Part shown: positions 42,793 through 52,674 of the stretch, piece after piece
Numbering within the stretch: position 1 is the first letter of the stretch
Layout: every line of letters begins with the position of its first letter
Source: Corynebacterium casei LMG S-19264
GTDB lineage: Bacteria; Actinomycetota; Actinomycetes; Mycobacteriales; Mycobacteriaceae
Reading direction: 5' to 3'
DNA length: 64,000 bases
Assembly: GCF_000550785.1 (NCBI RefSeq)
Contig: NZ_CP004350.1
Location: 1,592,009-1,656,008, forward strand
Program-made: the position numbers and the translations under genes
The notes under the pieces: generated by a model
The model's database searches: none
What the model saw: the letters and a program-made list of their open reading frames with translations, nothing else
What the model was told of the DNA's origin: nothing

Positions 42793-44424
42793 TTAGGACT
42801 TCTTGCGGAGCACGGCGAAAAACATTGCGTCCGTGCCGTGGCGGTGCGGCCACATTTGCACAGACTTATGGTCTCCCACATCGCCCATGTCAGGAATCAA
42901 GTCATGCGCGTTGTCTTCTTCCACGCCTAATTCCTTGACTGCACGGTCCACGATGCTGCGGGTTTCGCGTAGATCAGGCGAACAGGTCGAGTATACGATG
43001 ACGCCGCCTGGGCGAAGAAGCTTGACTGCGGATTCCAACAGCTCGAACTGCAAAATCGACAGCTCTGCGATATCAGACTCAGCCTTGCGCCAGCGCGCCT
43101 CAGGGCGACGACGCAAGGCGCCAAGGCCGGAACACGGGGCATCGACAAGAATGCGATCATAACCTGGCTCCAAGCCTGGCTTGCGGCCATCGGCCACATG
43201 GACCCGGACCGGCAAATCTCCCACTGTCTTTTCCACTAACTGCGCGCGGTGCTCGGAGACCTCCACCGCATCAACGGTTGCACCATCCATGCGCGCCAAA
43301 GAGCCCATGAGCGCAGCCTTGCCGCCAGGACCAGCGCACAGGTCCAACCAGCGGCCATTGTCCTTGCCCTCAACCGGCGCCTCGGAGACCGCGCGGGCAA
43401 TCAACTGCGATCCTTCATCTTGGACGGCCGCAAGACCTTGCTGCACCGGCTCCAGATCGCCTGGATCGCCAGCTTCCATGTAGACCGCATAAGGCGAATA
43501 CTTTCCCTCGTCATAGCCGGTCATCAGCGCTAGTTCTTCCGCGGTGATCTCACCTGGACGTGCCACAAGGTGCACGATTGGGCGCTGGGAATCGCCTTCC
43601 AAAGCCTCCTCCAACTCGCCGAGTCCAACGACGCGGGAGAAAGATTGCGCAATCCACGTTGGGTGCGCGTGACGGAAAGCAACCGCCTCAATCTCACCGG
43701 CGGGAGTCAGCTGCTCCAGCCACTGATCAGGACGGGTTCTGGTAATGGTGCGCATGATGCCGTTGGCAAAGCCCTTCGCCTTCTCATGGCCAGCTGCCTC
43801 AACAAGGCGGACGGTAGTGTCTACCGCCGCATGTGGCTCGACGCGAGTGTAGATGAGCTGGTAGGTGCCCAAACGCAGCGCATCAAGCACCTCAACGGCA
43901 AGTGTGTCCAGCTCGCGGGAAGAACACTTAGCGATGATCGCGTCCAGCACGCCCTCGGCACGCAATGTGCCATAGGTCAGCTCAGTAGCAAACGCTGCAT
44001 CTCGGCCTTCCAGATTGTTCACGCGAAGCGCCTTAGGCAATGTCAGGTTGGCGAAAGCATCATCCTTGTGGACACGCAGCAGCGTTTCGAAGACCACCGC
44101 GCGCGGCAGGTCCACGCCCACCTGGCGAGCATTGCGGATAAAGTCCGCTGGCTGATGCGCACGATTGCGATCATGGCGCTCATACTGCCGGCGCTGCCCA
44201 CCCGGGTTGCCCTGATTGCCGCGGCCGTCCTGCCGGCCACGACCACCCTGGCCGCCGTGAGCGCCATTGCGTCCGGACTGTCCGCCGCGTGCACCGCCAC
44301 GTTGGTCACCGCGAGAATTTTCACCGGGGTGGTTATTTGGGGTGGACTGCGTCTTGCCACCCTGCGGGGTGCGGTCTGATGAGGAACCACCAGATTTGGA
44401 ACGGGACCTAAATCCACCACTCAT
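42793..44424 (-). CDS. rsmB: 16S rRNA m5C967 methyltransferase RsmB (Fmu/Sun)
   Basis: A 543-residue protein. The first 95 residues are a disordered Gly/Arg/Gln-rich tail ([19 protein letters not shown]), then a NusB-like RNA-binding domain (about 100-230), then the SAM-dependent methyltransferase domain with [14 protein letters not shown], the catalytic [13 protein letters not shown] cysteine and [13 protein letters not shown]. The RGG-like tail is longer than in E. coli RsmB. It starts with an ATGA overlap with fmt. Confidence 0.93.
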   Translation of the reverse strand: MSGGFRSRSKSGGSSSDRTPQGGKTQSTPNNHPGENSRGDQRGGARGGQSGRNGAHGGQGGRGRQDGRGNQGNPGGQRRQYERHDRNRAHQPADFIRNARQVGVDLPRAVVFETLLRVHKDDAFANLTLPKALRVNNLEGRDAAFATELTYGTLRAEGVLDAIIAKCSSRELDTLAVEVLDALRLGTYQLIYTRVEPHAAVDTTVRLVEAAGHEKAKGFANGIMRTITRTRPDQWLEQLTPAGEIEAVAFRHAHPTWIAQSFSRVVGLGELEEALEGDSQRPIVHLVARPGEITAEELALMTGYDEGKYSPYAVYMEAGDPGDLEPVQQGLAAVQDEGSQLIARAVSEAPVEGKDNGRWLDLCAGPGGKAALMGSLARMDGATVDAVEVSEHRAQLVEKTVGDLPVRVHVADGRKPGLEPGYDRILVDAPCSGLGALRRRPEARWRKAESDIAELSILQFELLESAVKLLRPGGVIVYSTCSPDLRETRSIVDRAVKELGVEEDNAHDLIPDMGDVGDHKSVQMWPHRHGTDAMFFAVLRKKS

Positions 44425-45389
44425 GAAAAGAACACCTCATCATCGTTGCTGTTTGCACTAAATCCACGGCCCCAGTCGGCCGCGTTCATCATCTTCTTAC
44501 CCACTGGCTGCAGTTCGTCAATCCGCACTGGGTGCGTGGCAGTACCGATGTAAACAGCCTTCTTCGTGATGTGAACTTGGCCCGGTTGCAGCTTCGGCAG
44601 CTCGCCGAGTACTTCGGAGCTGGCATGCAGTGGCGTTATTTTACCTATCTTCATGCGGTCTTCGCCGTGCATAGCCCACGCACCTGGGAATGGTGAGTGC
44701 GCACGCACGTGGCGGTCAACGGCAAAGTCAGGCTGAGTCCAGACGATACGCGCATCTTCCGTGGAAATCTTCGACGCGTAGGTTGGCTCACCCTGCTGCG
44801 GCTGCGGCACAATCTCACCGCTTTCAAGACCATCCATCGTGGCCACCAGCAAGTGCGCGCCAGACTTGGACAGGCGCTCAAGCAGGTCACCGGAAGTATC
44901 CACCGTCTGGATGGTCTCCGTCATGGTGCCCAGAATCGGACCGGTATCCAGTCCTTCTTCAATCTGGAAGGTAGTAGCACCCGTGATGTCATCGCCCGCG
45001 TTGATTGATGCCTGCACCGGCGCTGCGCCGCGCCATGCGGGAAGCAGCGAAAAGTGCAGATTCACCCAGCCGTGCTGTGCGATATCCAGCAGGTCCTTCG
45101 GCACTAGGTTGCCATAAGCGACCACCGGGATGGCGTCAGGAGCTAGCTCTCGAAGGCGTGCCCGAATGGAGTCACCGTCTTCGGTATCCGCTTTGAGCGT
45201 GGTTGGGGTCAGCACCTCAATTCCATGCTCCAGTGCTACTTCTTTGACGGGGCTTGGCACCATTTTGCGCCCGCGTCCCTTGCGCGCATCGGGGCGGGTG
45301 ATAACCGCCACGACTTCATGGTCGGAGGCAATGAGTGCTTCTAGCGCGGGGACCGCTGGTTCGGGTGTTCCGGCGAATACTAGCTTCAT
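44421..45389 (-). CDS. fmt: Methionyl-tRNA formyltransferase
   Basis: A 322-residue enzyme that formylates initiator Met-tRNA. The formyltransferase domain carries [13 protein letters not shown] and the conserved [17 protein letters not shown] segment near residue 115 with the catalytic His; the C-terminal domain binds tRNA. It overlaps rsmB by 4 bp and follows def by 14 bp, so formylation and deformylation are co-encoded. Confidence 0.94.
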   Translation of the reverse strand: MKLVFAGTPEPAVPALEALIASDHEVVAVITRPDARKGRGRKMVPSPVKEVALEHGIEVLTPTTLKADTEDGDSIRARLRELAPDAIPVVAYGNLVPKDLLDIAQHGWVNLHFSLLPAWRGAAPVQASINAGDDITGATTFQIEEGLDTGPILGTMTETIQTVDTSGDLLERLSKSGAHLLVATMDGLESGEIVPQPQQGEPTYASKISTEDARIVWTQPDFAVDRHVRAHSPFPGAWAMHGEDRMKIGKITPLHASSEVLGELPKLQPGQVHITKKAVYIGTATHPVRIDELQPVGKKMMNAADWGRGFSANSNDDEVFFS

Positions 45390-45403
45390 TTTGAGGTCGC
45401 TTT

Positions 45404-45913
45404 CTACTTGTTGAACCAGTCAGAGTTGCGGATAGTGGCCATCGCTTCTTTGCGTGATTCTGAATCCAGGCGCTGCAAGAACAACACGCCATCCAAGTGG
45501 TCAGTTTCGTGCTGAAAACACCGTGCCATCAGTCCAGAGAGCACCATGCCAATGGGATTGCCCTGCACGTCTTGACCTGAGACCCGCACAGTTTCATAGC
45601 GAGTAGTTGGCGTGGAGATATCCGGGATGGACAAACAGCCCTCAATACCCGTCTGGGTTTCTTCGCCAATGGCTTCCCACACAGGATTGATAATCGCCCC
45701 GCGCATACCGGTTTCAGTATGGGAGCAGTCATAGACGAAGATGCGCTTAAGCAGACCAATCTGGTTGGCAGCAAGGCCTACTCCCCCGGCATCATCCATG
45801 GTTTCAAGCATGTCAAAGGCCAGTTCTTCTAGGGATTCATCAAACTCGGTGATTTCGGTGGCGCGAGTGGTCAATACTGGGTCGCCGTACATACGGATAG
45901 CTTTGATGGTCAA
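45404..45913 (-). CDS. def: Peptide deformylase
   Basis: A 169-residue metallohydrolase that removes the N-formyl group from nascent proteins. All three motifs are present: [10 protein letters not shown] (about residue 44), EGCLSI with metal Cys93, and QHETDH with His135, Glu136 and His139. I prefer TTG 45913 ([14 protein letters not shown]), which gives the normal length and has GAAG 4 nt upstream, over GTG 45925. Genes priA and def are 146 bp apart. Confidence 0.92.
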   Translation of the reverse strand: MTIKAIRMYGDPVLTTRATEITEFDESLEELAFDMLETMDDAGGVGLAANQIGLLKRIFVYDCSHTETGMRGAIINPVWEAIGEETQTGIEGCLSIPDISTPTTRYETVRVSGQDVQGNPIGMVLSGLMARCFQHETDHLDGVLFLQRLDSESRKEAMATIRNSDWFNK

Positions 45914-46040
45914 GGTTCTTCGCACTTTCTAACAAACGGTGGAGCTGCTAAGCCTAGGGCTTGTAGCTGTTTCACTTTCCTACCAACCATAGTGAATATT
46001 GCTTCGCGCAGACACGCTGGGTTCCGCAATGGTTGAAGAC

Positions 46041-46080
46041 ATTGGTTAAGCACGGTGGCTAGCAGCTGTGCTTAACCAAT
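46041..46080 (-). terminator. Terminator after priA
   Basis: ATTGGTTAAGCAC (46041-46053) pairs perfectly with GTGCTTAACCAAT (46068-46080), a 13-bp stem across a 14-nt loop. The right arm includes the priA stop codon and last codons. No strong T-tract follows. Confidence 0.7.
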
Positions 46081-48189
46081 ATTGATTGGATCAACTTGGA
46101 TGCGCAATGGCAGATCATCTTTGCGCGCACTGCGGTTGGCGTTTGCCGCGCGCAGGGCAATACCCAGCTCTGAACGCGGGCCCAATGGGGTGCGAATGAG
46201 AAGGCGCTGTGCCGCGCCAAATCGTTTGGTGTCATATTCCCCGGGCAAAGATAGGTTCTCCGGCAGCGGGACGGGGCCTAAAATCTCCGCATGCTCTGGC
46301 AGCTTTGCTACATCGAGAAAATCGTCCAATGCAGCATCAGCACCGTCGATGGCAGCCATGTGCACTGCCGGTGGGAATCGGACTTCGCGGCGGGAGTTGA
46401 GCTCATGTCGGGCAAAGCCCACCACGTCCCAGGCCAAGAAGGCATCAATCACGGGCACACCAGGGTTTGCTGAGATCACCACGGCACCGCCTTTAGCCGC
46501 CGGAGCAACCATGGTGGCAGCAGCCATCCATTTGGCCATGGCGTCCTCGCCGGCACGCAGGTCTTGCCTATTGAGCAAGGCACCGGCGCCCAGCAACAAT
46601 GCCGCGCCGTAATAAGGCGTTTCGCCATCGGCAGTTGCCTCGGTTACCTTGCATGCCACGACGCGGGGTTCCGCGCCTGGGGTTGCCACCACCAAAGCGG
46701 GTGCGTGCGGGATTTCTTCAACTACCTTGTTGCCGCCGGAGACAATGATCCGCGTATTGGGAAACACACGTCCGAGTTCTTCTGCCGTGCGTTCAGAGCC
46801 CAAGACCACGGCGCGCAGCCGGTTGGAGCCGCACTCTGTGCATTTGAAACGTGGCTCCATCTTGCCGCACCAGGCACAACTTGGCGTTGCTGCCTGCTCT
46901 TGGGAATGTGGCAGAGTTAGCGGGCCGTTGCAGTGGCGGCAGCGGGCGCGGGTAAAACACTTCGCGCAGGCAAGAGTAGGAACATAGCCCTTACGTGGTG
47001 ATTGCACTAGTACTGGTTCACCGCGATCAAGCGCGGATTTTGCGGCTTGATAGGCCCGGCCATCCAATGACGTTGTGCCAGCGCCAGGTTGCGCCGCACT
47101 GGCAGAGCTTGTCGATGCTCCACGCTGTGCGGGTCGAGATCCTGCAGCAATATTGCGGGAGAAATTCAAACCATAGGGCCCCACCGCAATCATCGCTGGC
47201 ATACGGGTGCGCAACGTGGACTCAGCAGCGACCAAATCATGTGCCCATCCGGAGCTGACTAACAGTTGGGTCTCCGCGGTGCGCGAATGCCCGACGATGA
47301 GCAATGAGCAGTTCTCCTGCGCACTCCGCGTGGTCAGCACTTCCCTGCTGTGCACATAGGGCGCGCTGCGCTCGACGAGGTTGTCATCACCGTCATTGAA
47401 GATAACCGCCAGGCCGAGGTCTTTTACTGGAGCGAACGCCGCGGACTTGGTGCCCACCACGATGCGCGCCTGTCCGACGAGCACTGAGAGGTAACGGCGG
47501 TAGCGTGCCTGCGGGCCTTGGGAGACATTGAGCACTGTGACTTGTTTAGCGGAGACATACTTGCGAAATGCTGCCTCGACCATGTCCACATCAGACTGGT
47601 CAGGAACCACGACTAGCACGCCGCGACCATCGAGAGCAACCTTGGTGCCAAGGGCTGCGATCGCTGCCGCCCAGTCATCACCCGGCGCTACCTGCCACGC
47701 CGCACGCGCAGTGTTGCCGGCGAGCACGAAATCCACGAAGGATTCACCATGCTGGTAAGCAGAAAACGGTGACAGGTCAGGCTCAGTAATCTCCCCCAGA
47801 TCCTCAAAGGAAGTATCCAAGTCAGCTTCTTCTGCCTTTGCATGCCGCGGCGGAATAGCGAAGCGAATAATGTCTGAGCGGTTGCCGCCATAGCGATTAG
47901 CCAGCGCGTCCACCAGAGTGGACAACTGCTGCGGATACACCTGAAAAGGTGAAATCACGCGGTCAATATAGGCCAACTTGCCGTCAAAGTCTGACTCAGA
48001 AAGACGCTGCATCAAGAGGGCATCGACAAGCCTGCCATTGAACCTAATGCGTACTCGAACCCCCGGCTGTGCTGCCTCCGACTCTTCTTCTGTGACTAGG
48101 TAATCAAACGGCCGATCCAGGTGAGAGACCCCCAATAAAGGCAACACCCGCACAACCGGTTTAACGGAGGCGGGTGTCTTTTTAGGCAT
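46072..48189 (-). CDS. priA: Probable replication restart protein PriA (helicase motifs degenerate)
   Basis: A 705-residue PriA-like protein. The N-terminal 3'-end binding domain and the zinc module (CAKCFTRARCRHC, SCAWCGKME, RFKCTECG; about residues 405-460) are recognisable. The ATPase site is not: no GxGKT Walker A is seen where expected near residue 175, and the DEEH box is replaced by IFNDGDDNLVE near residue 270. Actinobacterial PriA proteins are known to share this loss, so it is probably a structural restart factor and not an active helicase. It precedes def by 146 bp. Confidence 0.87.
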   Translation of the reverse strand: MPKKTPASVKPVVRVLPLLGVSHLDRPFDYLVTEEESEAAQPGVRVRIRFNGRLVDALLMQRLSESDFDGKLAYIDRVISPFQVYPQQLSTLVDALANRYGGNRSDIIRFAIPPRHAKAEEADLDTSFEDLGEITEPDLSPFSAYQHGESFVDFVLAGNTARAAWQVAPGDDWAAAIAALGTKVALDGRGVLVVVPDQSDVDMVEAAFRKYVSAKQVTVLNVSQGPQARYRRYLSVLVGQARIVVGTKSAAFAPVKDLGLAVIFNDGDDNLVERSAPYVHSREVLTTRSAQENCSLLIVGHSRTAETQLLVSSGWAHDLVAAESTLRTRMPAMIAVGPYGLNFSRNIAAGSRPAQRGASTSSASAAQPGAGTTSLDGRAYQAAKSALDRGEPVLVQSPRKGYVPTLACAKCFTRARCRHCNGPLTLPHSQEQAATPSCAWCGKMEPRFKCTECGSNRLRAVVLGSERTAEELGRVFPNTRIIVSGGNKVVEEIPHAPALVVATPGAEPRVVACKVTEATADGETPYYGAALLLGAGALLNRQDLRAGEDAMAKWMAAATMVAPAAKGGAVVISANPGVPVIDAFLAWDVVGFARHELNSRREVRFPPAVHMAAIDGADAALDDFLDVAKLPEHAEILGPVPLPENLSLPGEYDTKRFGAAQRLLIRTPLGPRSELGIALRAANANRSARKDDLPLRIQVDPINIG

Positions 48190-48204
48190 AAGTGCTCATT
48201 CTAC

Positions 48205-49428
48205 TTAAAGCCCGACTGCAGCACGAAGCACGTCCACACGGTCTAGCGACTCCCACGGCAAATCCAGGTCGGTGCGACCGAAGTGGCCATAGGCCGCGGT
48301 TTGACGGTAGATAGGACGAAGCAAGTCCAAGTCCTTGATAATTGCCGCTGGACGCAGGTCAAAGACCTGTGACACGCCAGCCTGGATGGTGGCATCATCA
48401 AGCCCGTGCTTTGCGGTGCCGAAGGTCTCAACATAAAGGCCCACGGGGGTTGCACGGCCGATGGCGTAGGCAACCTGTACCTCAGCGCGGTCTGCCAGAC
48501 CTGCCGCAACGATGGTCTTAGCAACCCAGCGCATCGCGTAAGCCGCTGAGCGATCCACTTTTGATGGATCCTTGCCGGAGAAGGCACCGCCGCCGTGACG
48601 TGCCATGCCGCCGTAAGTATCAACGATGATCTTGCGGCCGGTCAGCCCGGCATCACCCATTGGACCGCCGAGGATAAAGGAGCCGGAAGGATTAACCAAC
48701 AAGGTGGTCTCTTCGTTGTAGAACTTCTCTAGACCCGCATCCTTGATAACCCACTCCACGACGTGCTCGCGCAGCTGCTGCGCCAACCATTCCTGAGTGA
48801 CCTCAGGATCATGCTGCGTGGAGATAACCACGGTGTCCAAGTTGACCGGGGTGTCACCGTCATAAGCAAAGGTCACCTGGGTCTTGCCGTCCGGGCGCAG
48901 GTGCGGAACGATATCGTCCTTACGTACCTCGGTCAGACGACGTGACAGGCGGTGTGCCACCGCGATGGGCAGCGGCATGTACTCATCGGTCTCATTCGAC
49001 GCGTAGCCAAACATTAAGCCCTGGTCACCAGCGCCAGCCATGTCGTGCTCATCCAAGTCCCCACCAGCACGCGCCTCAGACGAGGTGGTCACGCCATCGC
49101 CGATCTCACGGGACTGCTCACCAATGGAAACGTTGACGCCACAGGTGGTGCCGTCGAATCCAACGTCTGAGGAAATAAATCCAATCTCAGTCAAGGTGTT
49201 ACGAACCAGCGCTGGAATTTCCACATAACCGGAGGTGCTGACTTCACCCACCACGTGCACCTGACCGGTGGTCACCATGGTTTCCACGGCGACACGGGCA
49301 TGTGGGTCTTTGGCTAATAGCGCATCCAAAATGGTGTCTGAAATGGCGTCGCAGATTTTATCTGGGTGGCCCTCGGTTACGGATTCACTAGTAAAAAGGC
49401 GCTTTGAAGCCTCAAGAGATGAAGTCAC
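48205..49428 (-). CDS. metK: S-adenosylmethionine synthetase
   Basis: A 407-residue enzyme that makes SAM from methionine and [16 protein letters not shown] near residue 18, the [12 protein letters not shown] loop near 130, and [19 protein letters not shown] near 275 are diagnostic. GTG start at 49428. It has its own 174-bp leader with a McbR-type site (49570) and a hairpin, and is followed 15 bp later by priA, so both may share that promoter. Confidence 0.95.
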   Translation of the reverse strand: MTSSLEASKRLFTSESVTEGHPDKICDAISDTILDALLAKDPHARVAVETMVTTGQVHVVGEVSTSGYVEIPALVRNTLTEIGFISSDVGFDGTTCGVNVSIGEQSREIGDGVTTSSEARAGGDLDEHDMAGAGDQGLMFGYASNETDEYMPLPIAVAHRLSRRLTEVRKDDIVPHLRPDGKTQVTFAYDGDTPVNLDTVVISTQHDPEVTQEWLAQQLREHVVEWVIKDAGLEKFYNEETTLLVNPSGSFILGGPMGDAGLTGRKIIVDTYGGMARHGGGAFSGKDPSKVDRSAAYAMRWVAKTIVAAGLADRAEVQVAYAIGRATPVGLYVETFGTAKHGLDDATIQAGVSQVFDLRPAAIIKDLDLLRPIYRQTAAYGHFGRTDLDLPWESLDRVDVLRAAVGL

Positions 49429-49469
49429 TGGTTCCTTCTTGCGTTGGGATAGTCGGTGTCACAGGCCCG

Positions 49470-49498
49470 AGAACAACGGGCCCAGAGGCCGTTGTTCT
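49470..49498 (-). promoter_or_regulatory. Hairpin in the metK leader
   Basis: AGAACAACGG (49470-49479) and CCGTTGTTCT (49489-49498) form a 10-bp perfect stem with a 9-nt loop, about 42 bp upstream of the metK start. No T-tract follows. I see no known SAM riboswitch consensus around it. Confidence 0.5.
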
Positions 49499-49569
49499 GG
49501 CGCTAAAGTGCGGCAGCACTTACCGTTGACCGGCACCGGAAAAATAAGTTAGCTTAACGTCCACCAATC

Positions 49570-49587
49570 CTAGACTAAGCGGTCTAG
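49570..49587 (-). promoter_or_regulatory. McbR-type operator in the metK promoter
   Basis: CTAGAC-TAAGCG-GTCTAG contains TAGAC-N6-GTCTA, the consensus for McbR, the TetR-type repressor of sulfur amino acid genes in C. glutamicum. It overlaps a TAGGAT -10-like hexamer (49567-49572, minus strand) about 140 bp upstream of metK. Strong by motif and by the known role of McbR at metK. Confidence 0.8.
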
Positions 49588-49602
49588 AGGGGCAATGTTG
49601 CC

Positions 49603-50877
49603 CTACTTTTCATGACGAATTTCATTCACAACATCCAAAATCTGCGCGGCCACCACTTGCTTGCTGCCGCGCGCAACGGTGCGTGGCTCCAGCTCCTTGG
49701 TCAAAATCCAGCCTTCATTATCTTTTTGCCCGAAGACCTTTCCTGCTGAAACATCATTGGCCATGAGCACGTCACAGCCCTTGCGCTCAAATTTTGCCTG
49801 TGCGAATTCCAGCGCCGTGGACTCTTCATCCCCGGTCTCTGCCGCGAATCCAACAATGGTGGTAGATGCCGGAATCAGGCCACCTTTCCGCGCTGCGACA
49901 AGGCCCTTCAAGATATCTGGGTTCTCAGTCATCTCCAGCGTGGACAGCGCGCTATCATCACTGCCCTTTTTCATCTTTGAGCTTGCCACGTTGACCGGGC
50001 GGTAGTCAGATACCGCCGCCGACATAATGACGATGTCTGCCTCTGGTGCGCGTGTGTCCATTTCATTCTTCAAATCCTGCGTGGACACGATCTTGACCAC
50101 TTCTGCGCCTGAAGGTGTGATCAGGTCATCAGTATCACCCGCGACGATGGTCACCATCGCGCCGCGTTGGGCAGCTAGTTCCGCCAACGCAAAGCCCTGA
50201 CGGCCCGATGAGCGATTACCGATGAACCGCACTGGGTCCAGGTTCTCCTGCGTTCCACCGGCTGAAATCAGGACGCTAAGGCCCCGCCAGTCATAAGGAA
50301 GCTCACCAAAAGCCAAACGCGTGCGCACCAGTTCCGCAATCTGTTCTGCCTCTGGCAAACGTCCCGGACCAGTGTCCTTGCCAGTCAAACGACCGTGTGC
50401 TGGCTCCATGACGGTAATCCCGCGGCGGCGCAGCGTAGCCACATTGTCCTGGGTGGCCGGATTGAACCACATCTCCGTGTGCATCGCTGGCACGACAATG
50501 ACAGGACAGGTTGCCACCAGCACGGTTGCGGTGAGCAAATCATCAGAACGGCCTGCCGCAATCCGCGCAATAACATCTGCGGTTGCTGGGGCAATCACAA
50601 CAGCATCCGCGTGCTGGCCGATGTTGACATGCTGGACTTCATCCACGGCATCAAAGACAGTGGTAGATACAGGATTGCCAGAAAGTGCCTCAAAGGTTGC
50701 GGCGCCAACAAAGTTTAATGCGGCCTGAGTAGGCACGACCCGAACATCATCACCATGTTCTTTAAAGTTACGCACCAGGTGCGCTGCCTTATATGCTGCG
50801 ATTCCGCCGGAGACTCCGACGACGATATTGCGTGGTTGCTGAGGGGAAGATTGTGCCTGTGCCGCATTTTCACTCAT
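49603..50877 (-). CDS. coaBC: Phosphopantothenoylcysteine decarboxylase / phosphopantothenate-cysteine ligase
   Basis: A 424-residue bifunctional coenzyme A biosynthesis protein. The N-terminal CoaC flavoprotein (about 1-185) has VGVSGGIAAYKAAHLVR and PAMHTEMW; the C-terminal CoaB synthetase has SAGGTQENLDPVRFIGNRSSG near residue 210. ATG 50877 lies 8 nt after TAGTAT, so it may be leaderless. It is the gene before metK and after rpoZ. Confidence 0.93.
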   Translation of the reverse strand: MSENAAQAQSSPQQPRNIVVGVSGGIAAYKAAHLVRNFKEHGDDVRVVPTQAALNFVGAATFEALSGNPVSTTVFDAVDEVQHVNIGQHADAVVIAPATADVIARIAAGRSDDLLTATVLVATCPVIVVPAMHTEMWFNPATQDNVATLRRRGITVMEPAHGRLTGKDTGPGRLPEAEQIAELVRTRLAFGELPYDWRGLSVLISAGGTQENLDPVRFIGNRSSGRQGFALAELAAQRGAMVTIVAGDTDDLITPSGAEVVKIVSTQDLKNEMDTRAPEADIVIMSAAVSDYRPVNVASSKMKKGSDDSALSTLEMTENPDILKGLVAARKGGLIPASTTIVGFAAETGDEESTALEFAQAKFERKGCDVLMANDVSAGKVFGQKDNEGWILTKELEPRTVARGSKQVVAAQILDVVNEIRHEK

Positions 50878-50955
50878 AGAGGGCAATACTACCGCGAAAC
50901 AACAATCCTCTCTCCCACGGTGTCGACGAGGTGCATTTAACGCCCCCAGCGCACA

Positions 50956-51014
50956 AAAGTGCTCCCTGAAGGTTCACAACTGATTTCTCAGTCTGAACGC
51001 TCAGGGAGCACTTT
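50956..51014 (-). terminator. Terminator after rpoZ
   Basis: AAAGTGCTCCCTGA (50956-50969) and TCAGGGAGCACTTT (51001-51014) form a 14-bp stem, with an inner GGTTC/GAAC pairing. TTTTG follows on the minus strand. It separates the mihF-gmk-rpoZ transcript from coaBC. Confidence 0.85.
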
Positions 51015-51044
51015 GGGGATTAACTGCGTGAATCCGGACGAGGA

Positions 51045-51350
51045 TTAAGACTCGATGCCTTCCTCGTGGTCAAGCAAGCCAGCCTCAATCTCGCGCAATG
51101 CGATGGACAAAGGCTTCTCGCCTGCTTCTGGGGTTACCAGTGGGCCGACGAACTCGAATACGCCTTCGTCCTGCTCTTGGTAGTAGCTGTTGATCTGACG
51201 CGCGCGCTTGGCAGCGAAGATCACGAGTGCGTACTTCGACGAAACCTTCTCCAACAGTTCATCGATCGGCGGAGAGGTAATACCAATCGGCGTATCAAAT
51301 ACTGGTTCTGGTTTGATCTCAGAATTAGCAGGGGTGGTCACGTTGGTCAC
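51045..51350 (-). CDS. rpoZ: RNA polymerase omega subunit
   Basis: A 101-residue omega subunit that helps assemble the beta' subunit. [23 protein letters not shown] near residue 28 and AAKRARQIN near residue 50 are the conserved core. The C-terminal tail after residue 70 is acidic and less conserved. I chose GTG 51350 (MTNVTTPAN), 5 nt after AAAAGG, over GTG 51356. It follows gmk by 37 bp, as in most actinobacteria. Confidence 0.9.
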   Translation of the reverse strand: MTNVTTPANSEIKPEPVFDTPIGITSPPIDELLEKVSSKYALVIFAAKRARQINSYYQEQDEGVFEFVGPLVTPEAGEKPLSIALREIEAGLLDHEEGIES

Positions 51351-51393
51351 ATGCACCTTTTCTAGAAGTTGCTTATTAATGTTTGGTTAATGC

Positions 51394-51963
51394 TTATCCT
51401 TGCAGGATAGCAGTGATGGCCGCAACTGCGTCATCCAGGTCATCATTGACAATCACGTGGTCGAACTCAGACTGGCAAGCCAGCTCCTCACGCGCGGTAT
51501 CAAGCCTGCGCTCAATAACATCCTGAGGTTCCGTTCCACGGCCGGTGAGGCGGTCTACCAAGATCTCCCATGAAGGCGGAGCTAGGAATACCAGTTCCGC
51601 TTCTGGCAAGGATTTCTTGACGTTGCGAGCGCCTTCCAAGTCCACCTCAACCAGCACCGGCCTTGAAGCTTCTAAAGCTTCATTGACTGGTGCTGCTGGC
51701 GTACCGGAACGCTGCAAACCGCCATGGATATCTGCCCATTCGAGCATTTCACCGGCGTCGATGCGACGCTGGAATTCTTCCGGACTAACAAAGAAGTAGT
51801 CCACCCCGTCCTGTTCACCCGGACGTGGGCCGCGTGTCGTCATGGACACGCTGAAGTAGAGCCTGTCTACGTCTTGACGCAAGCGCGCTACCACCGTGGA
51901 TTTACCAACAGCGGAGGGCCCTGCCAGTACGACAAGGCGTCCGCGGTGATTAGCGCTGTTCAT
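51394..51963 (-). CDS. gmk: Guanylate kinase
   Basis: A 189-residue kinase that phosphorylates GMP to GDP. The P-loop is GPSAVGKST near residue 16; [17 protein letters not shown] and the [10 protein letters not shown] motif form the GMP site and nucleotide-binding core. ATG 51963 is preferred to TTG 51966. It is 6 bp after mihF, so they are co-transcribed. Confidence 0.94.
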   Translation of the reverse strand: MNSANHRGRLVVLAGPSAVGKSTVVARLRQDVDRLYFSVSMTTRGPRPGEQDGVDYFFVSPEEFQRRIDAGEMLEWADIHGGLQRSGTPAAPVNEALEASRPVLVEVDLEGARNVKKSLPEAELVFLAPPSWEILVDRLTGRGTEPQDVIERRLDTAREELACQSEFDHVIVNDDLDDAVAAITAILQG

Positions 51964-51969
51964 CAACGT

Positions 51970-52290
51970 TTACTCGGAAAAGCCGAAACGCTCCAGAAGG
52001 GCACGACGCTGACGGTCGCCCAAGCCACGCAGACGACGGGTCTGAGCGATTTCGAGGTCTTCCATGATCTCACGAGCCTTGACCTTGCCAACCTTTGGAA
52101 GGGCCTCGAGGAGTGCAGAGACCTTGGTCTTGCCGATAATCTCATCGGTTTCTGCCTTTTCGAGAACGTCCTTCAAGGTGGTGTCACCGCGCTTGAGGGA
52201 TGCCTTCAGTTCAGCGCGAGCCTTGCGAGCCTCAGCGGCCTTGGCGAGAGCTTGCTTGCGTTGCTCATCAGTCAGTTTTGGAAGGGCCAC
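51970..52290 (-). CDS. mihF: Actinobacterial integration host factor mIHF
   Basis: A 106-residue basic nucleoid-associated protein unrelated to proteobacterial IHF. ALAKAAEARKARAELKASLK (about residue 15) and the helix-two-turn-helix core KVSALLEALPKVGKVKAREI define it, ending RGLGDRQRRALLERFG. GTG 52290 has a strong GGAGG site 6 nt upstream; the ATG at 52308 precedes that site and is unlikely. It leads the mihF-gmk-rpoZ group. Confidence 0.93.
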   Translation of the reverse strand: MALPKLTDEQRKQALAKAAEARKARAELKASLKRGDTTLKDVLEKAETDEIIGKTKVSALLEALPKVGKVKAREIMEDLEIAQTRRLRGLGDRQRRALLERFGFSE

Positions 52291-52674
52291 GGGTTTCCTC
52301 CGATTCATTGGTTGATTAATTGATCCAGTACTAAATTACCGGAACTCGAAAGCCTAACTCAGAATTCTACTTCTCGTTGTGCTCCGACTTCAGGCAATCC
52401 TAGCACTGCAACGTTACCAAGGTAGATAACGCAACAGATTAGAACGGCTATTTAAGCACGTCACCGCACTACGCAGATCAAACTACCAGCTCATAGCCTC
52501 ACGTGTAAATTTAGACACGGAAATGGCCCAAAATAGGCTTTATGCTGGCACTCCTTCAGAATTTACGGGCAATTGCAGGAAGAGTTCCTGTCAATTTCTT
52601 ACCCGGTCCTTCAAAAGAAGCTGCCAGCATAAAGTTTGTCAGATTTTGTCTAGTCTGACCCTAGATTGAGCTGC
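52291..52674. other. mihF promoter region with large inverted repeat
   Basis: A 384-bp gap between pyrF and mihF, both leftward. No credible ORF. It holds the pyrF 3' end with a weak GTCAGA/TCTGAC hairpin (52639-52660), the large 52538-52634 stem-loop, and the mihF promoter in the AT-rich stretch nearest mihF. Its size and structure exceed what a terminator and a promoter need. Confidence 0.6.
52538..52634. repeat. 97-nt inverted-repeat structure, possible structured RNA
   Basis: CTTTATGCTGGCA (52538-52550) and TGCCAGCATAAAG (52622-52634) are exact reverse complements 71 nt apart. Inside them CTTC/GAAG continue the pairing, and a nested hairpin AATTG-CAGGAA/TTCCTG-T-CAATT occupies the middle with a GAG loop. 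The result is a long stem with an apical hairpin that could fold on either strand. I do not recognise a known RNA family. Confidence 0.65.

Noticed and set aside
49543..49562. DtxR-like box in the metK leader (GTTAAGCTAAC core)
   Set aside because: Only about 13 of 19 positions fit the DtxR consensus, and no iron link to metK is known. The McbR site nearby explains control better.
49429..49602. SAM riboswitch before metK
   Set aside because: The leader has a hairpin but none of the conserved SAM riboswitch cores that I can recognise.
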